Both the position numbers and the translations under genes were made by a program. This document shows, piece after piece, positions 63,201 to 64,000 of a stretch of 64,000 nucleotides of DNA. The stretch comes from DALYLB01 sp964468345. Lineage in GTDB: Bacteria; Acidobacteriota; Blastocatellia; RBC074. The notes under the pieces were generated by a model. That model was not told where the DNA came from. It ran no database searches and saw only the letters and a list, made by a program, of their open reading frames with translations. The stretch spans positions 14,117-78,116 of the forward strand of contig CAYXVZ010000024.1 in NCBI GenBank assembly GCA_964468345.1, read 5' to 3'. Position 1 is the stretch's first letter, and every line of letters starts with the position of its first letter.

Positions 63201-63271
63201 TGCAGTTGGAGAGCCGGCCCGGCCAGGGCACGGAAATTACCCTGGTGGTTCCCATTTCGGAGAATCTCTGA
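60227..63271 (+). CDS. Propeller-type (triple-Y) membrane sensor histidine kinase
   Basis: A 1014-residue hybrid-free sensor kinase. An N-terminal signal or anchor lies within 25-50. A periplasmic sensor of two seven-bladed propellers (about 60-680) is built from repeats with the 'WIGT..GL.RF..G.F' pattern. A Y_Y_Y domain follows (about 690-770, 'ARLRFQYTGLFLGTPERLRFRYLLEGYD' in pieces), a membrane segment (about 775-795), HisKA_3 with His820 in 'MARELHDTLVQGYVG', and an ATPase domain ('NNSIRHADPENI', 'DDGKGFAI'). Start choice is uncertain between GTG 60227, TTG 60254 (better Shine-Dalgarno) and ATG 60305. It shares a 1-nt stop-start overlap with its response regulator. Such sensors often detect glycan fragments, by analogy. 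Confidence 0.92.
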   Translation: MVPEIGKARLRASFLQHHDKKLANAAMTVLVASSLWLILLMGERSVWGLDPRSAASQYVHDAWNQKQGLPQESILAIAQTPDGYLWLGTQAGLVRFDGVRFRLFDSSNTVAISANMITALFCDRSGTLWIGTAGGGLVRMRAGVFRSWKVRDGLSNDFVQSLCEDREGHLWIGTTSGLNRMFNETFLSSAAQASLQGKEIWSLAAAPAGALWIGTRTDGLYRLEKGMLHPVVQEGLANVQIGGIVLDRTGKVWVGTEKGLYCRENSAFKLIAMDSQIPSSNIVALLEDRDGNLWLGTRDQGVLRFRDGRFSQFSQQQGLPSAWIYSLFEDREGNLWIGMYDGGLSRIKDGPVMTWGKAEGLGADMVMATCAAREGGVWAGLSNGDVIRVTGQSIRSFSVRDGLTGRAIQAIAEDQAGNLWVGTDRGLCRFEASVIDPGQRRIFTRADGLPDDWIFAIHTDREGKLWVSARNHGLSLLRGNRFLNFSKQDGLADDFVTIIRDRAQGGLWIGTLGGLSTYQGGRFTNLTSQQGLSGDSISAIYEGDDGALWIGTAGSGLNVMVGTQLRAFHKKDGIPNETIFQLLPDAEGHLWCGSERGIFRLANAGAQSISRQHSIAIMELGIGEGMRTLTCTGIPGGARSSDGLLWFPTVKGLSMVNPAASAAPLPAVPVFLEDLSVDGVSVTLGDSLQLPPATARLRFQYTGLFLGTPERLRFRYLLEGYDRDWTLAGAQRFADYTGLPPGDFRFRVMVENGNGLWTEPGAIFTFSKRPWFYQTWWFVALCIAMLFGLTWAMYRLRLRQLRAQHAAVLNERTRMARELHDTLVQGYVGIGTILETALRHLQQSPDMARRQVEVARRVARHSLTESRRAVSDLRSEWLLDLNLRDAIRQTAAEAVLRGDVKLSFDASGDAPSLKMEAEQQILRIVQEAVNNSIRHADPENIDVKMQSRADHIEIRIADDGKGFAIERAFSPMDGHFGLIGMRERANRLHGRLQLESRPGQGTEITLVVPISENL

Positions 63272-63924
63272 TGAATACCAATGGCGAATTTCAAACTCCG
63301 ATTCGAGTCATGGTGGTCGACGATCACCTCGTGACCCGACTGGGAACGACCATGATGCTGTCCGCGCATTCCGATCTGGTTGTTATCGCCGAGGCCGCCA
63401 CGGGACGCGAGGCGATTGCCAGGTATGAGCAACACCGTCCGGACGTGACGGTCATGGATGTGCGCATGCCGGATCTGGACGGCATCGAGGCAATCCGCCG
63501 GATTCGCAATGCGGACCACGCCGCCCGCATTCTGGTGATGACCGTGTATGAAGGCGACGCCGATATTGATCGAGCACTGAAAGTGGGCGCATGCGGATAT
63601 GTTTTCAAGGACGTCCTGCCGGATGAACTCGTCGATGCGATTCGCACTGTCCACCGCGGCAATGAATATCTCTCGGCGACGGCCCTGAAAAAGCTTCGCG
63701 AGAACCGTCATTACGAAGCGCTGACGCCGCGTGAGCTCGACGTTCTGCGCCTGCTCGGACAAGGACGCAGTAATCGGGAAATCAGCCTGCAACTCAATCT
63801 TTCTGAATTTACGGTCAAAAATCACGTTCGAAATATCCTCGGCAAACTCTGTGTCGAAGACCGAACCGGCGCAGTCGCCCTCGCCATTGAACGCGGGTTG
63901 ATTCATCTGAATTCCGGAAAGTAA
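63271..63924 (+). CDS. NarL/FixJ-type response regulator
   Basis: A 217-residue regulator: receiver domain (about 10-128) with Asp17-Asp18 and phospho-accepting Asp63 in 'VMDVRMPDLDG', and a LuxR-type helix-turn-helix (about 150-212, 'LTPRELDVLRLLGQGRSNREISLQL'). It overlaps the propeller kinase stop by one base (TGATG), so translation is coupled. It is clearly related to the regulator at 59424, but not a recent copy. Confidence 0.94.
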   Translation: MNTNGEFQTPIRVMVVDDHLVTRLGTTMMLSAHSDLVVIAEAATGREAIARYEQHRPDVTVMDVRMPDLDGIEAIRRIRNADHAARILVMTVYEGDADIDRALKVGACGYVFKDVLPDELVDAIRTVHRGNEYLSATALKKLRENRHYEALTPRELDVLRLLGQGRSNREISLQLNLSEFTVKNHVRNILGKLCVEDRTGAVALAIERGLIHLNSGK

Positions 63925-63928
63925 CTTC

Positions 63929-64000
63929 TAGATCGGGACAAGCATGAAAGACACAACCACGAAGAAACGAAGAGCACGAAGAAGAGAGAGAAGGCTTTTT
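63929..64000. repeat. Repeat element, family 1, copy 8 (cut by window end)
   Basis: Starts CTAGATCGGGACAAGC just 5 nt after the response regulator stop codon, then AAAGACACAACCACGAAG and the core left arm ACGAAGAGCACGAAGAAG; the right arm lies beyond the window. The text after the arm, GAGAGAGAAGGCTTTTT, equals that of copy 1 (about 5765-5782). Confidence 0.8.

Overview
The window reads as chromosomal DNA of a GC-rich (about 60%) Gram-negative soil-type bacterium, most likely an acidobacterium (Acidobacteriota, perhaps Blastocatellia). This is inferred from four very large Oar-like TonB-dependent outer-membrane proteins with an N-terminal carboxypeptidase-regulatory fold, a PknB-type kinase paired with a Sig-70_X6-type ECF sigma factor, a propeller-type sensor kinase, CHAT/TPR and DUF4384-like proteins, and a mostly rightward but mixed gene order. 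No rRNA, tRNA or CRISPR array was recognised.

Layout. 0.1-5.4 kb: an OlsB-like acyltransferase, then a phosphonate catabolism group (organophosphate-type MFS transporter, PhnX phosphonatase, PhnZ-like HD oxygenase, and a convergent FAD oxidoreductase with a small membrane protein). 5.4-5.85 kb: a tandem array of repeat elements. 5.85-10.9 kb: TonB-dependent receptor and a secreted choice-anchor protein. 11.2-15.7 kb: a tightly overlapping leftward three-gene cassette (unknown 795-residue protein, phosphatidylserine-decarboxylase family, Lgt family). 15.8-17.5 kb: an IS1182-type insertion sequence. 17.9-32.6 kb: secreted propeller/phytase-esterase protein, three more TonB-dependent receptors and an RpiR-type regulator. 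32.9-40.7 kb: secreted or envelope phosphoester enzymes (S1/P1-PLC-like, YdcF-like, YncE/phosphoesterase fusion, PhoX-like). 41.1-46.7 kb: PHP hydrolase, two GT4 glycosyltransferases, membrane protein and FtsX-like permease. 46.7-57.8 kb: DUF4384-like protein, CHAT/TPR protease-like protein, metalloprotease, fibre-like surface protein, DUF4384-tailed kinase and its ECF sigma factor. 58.0-63.9 kb: two adjacent NarL-type two-component systems.

Functionally the window leans towards phosphorus acquisition (phosphonate breakdown, several phosphatases, outer-membrane receptors) and envelope lipid/glycan chemistry (acyltransferase, PSD, Lgt-like, glycosyltransferases), with a signalling block at the right end.

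The most striking unexplained feature is a superfamily of about 20 intergenic inverted repeats. Their arms are built from short recurring 'words', and several copies share defined outer ends and an orientation, like miniature mobile elements. They repeatedly sit against gene ends, and in places their ends supply the stop codon of the adjacent gene. The second candidate for something undescribed is the overlapping unknown/PSD/Lgt cassette.
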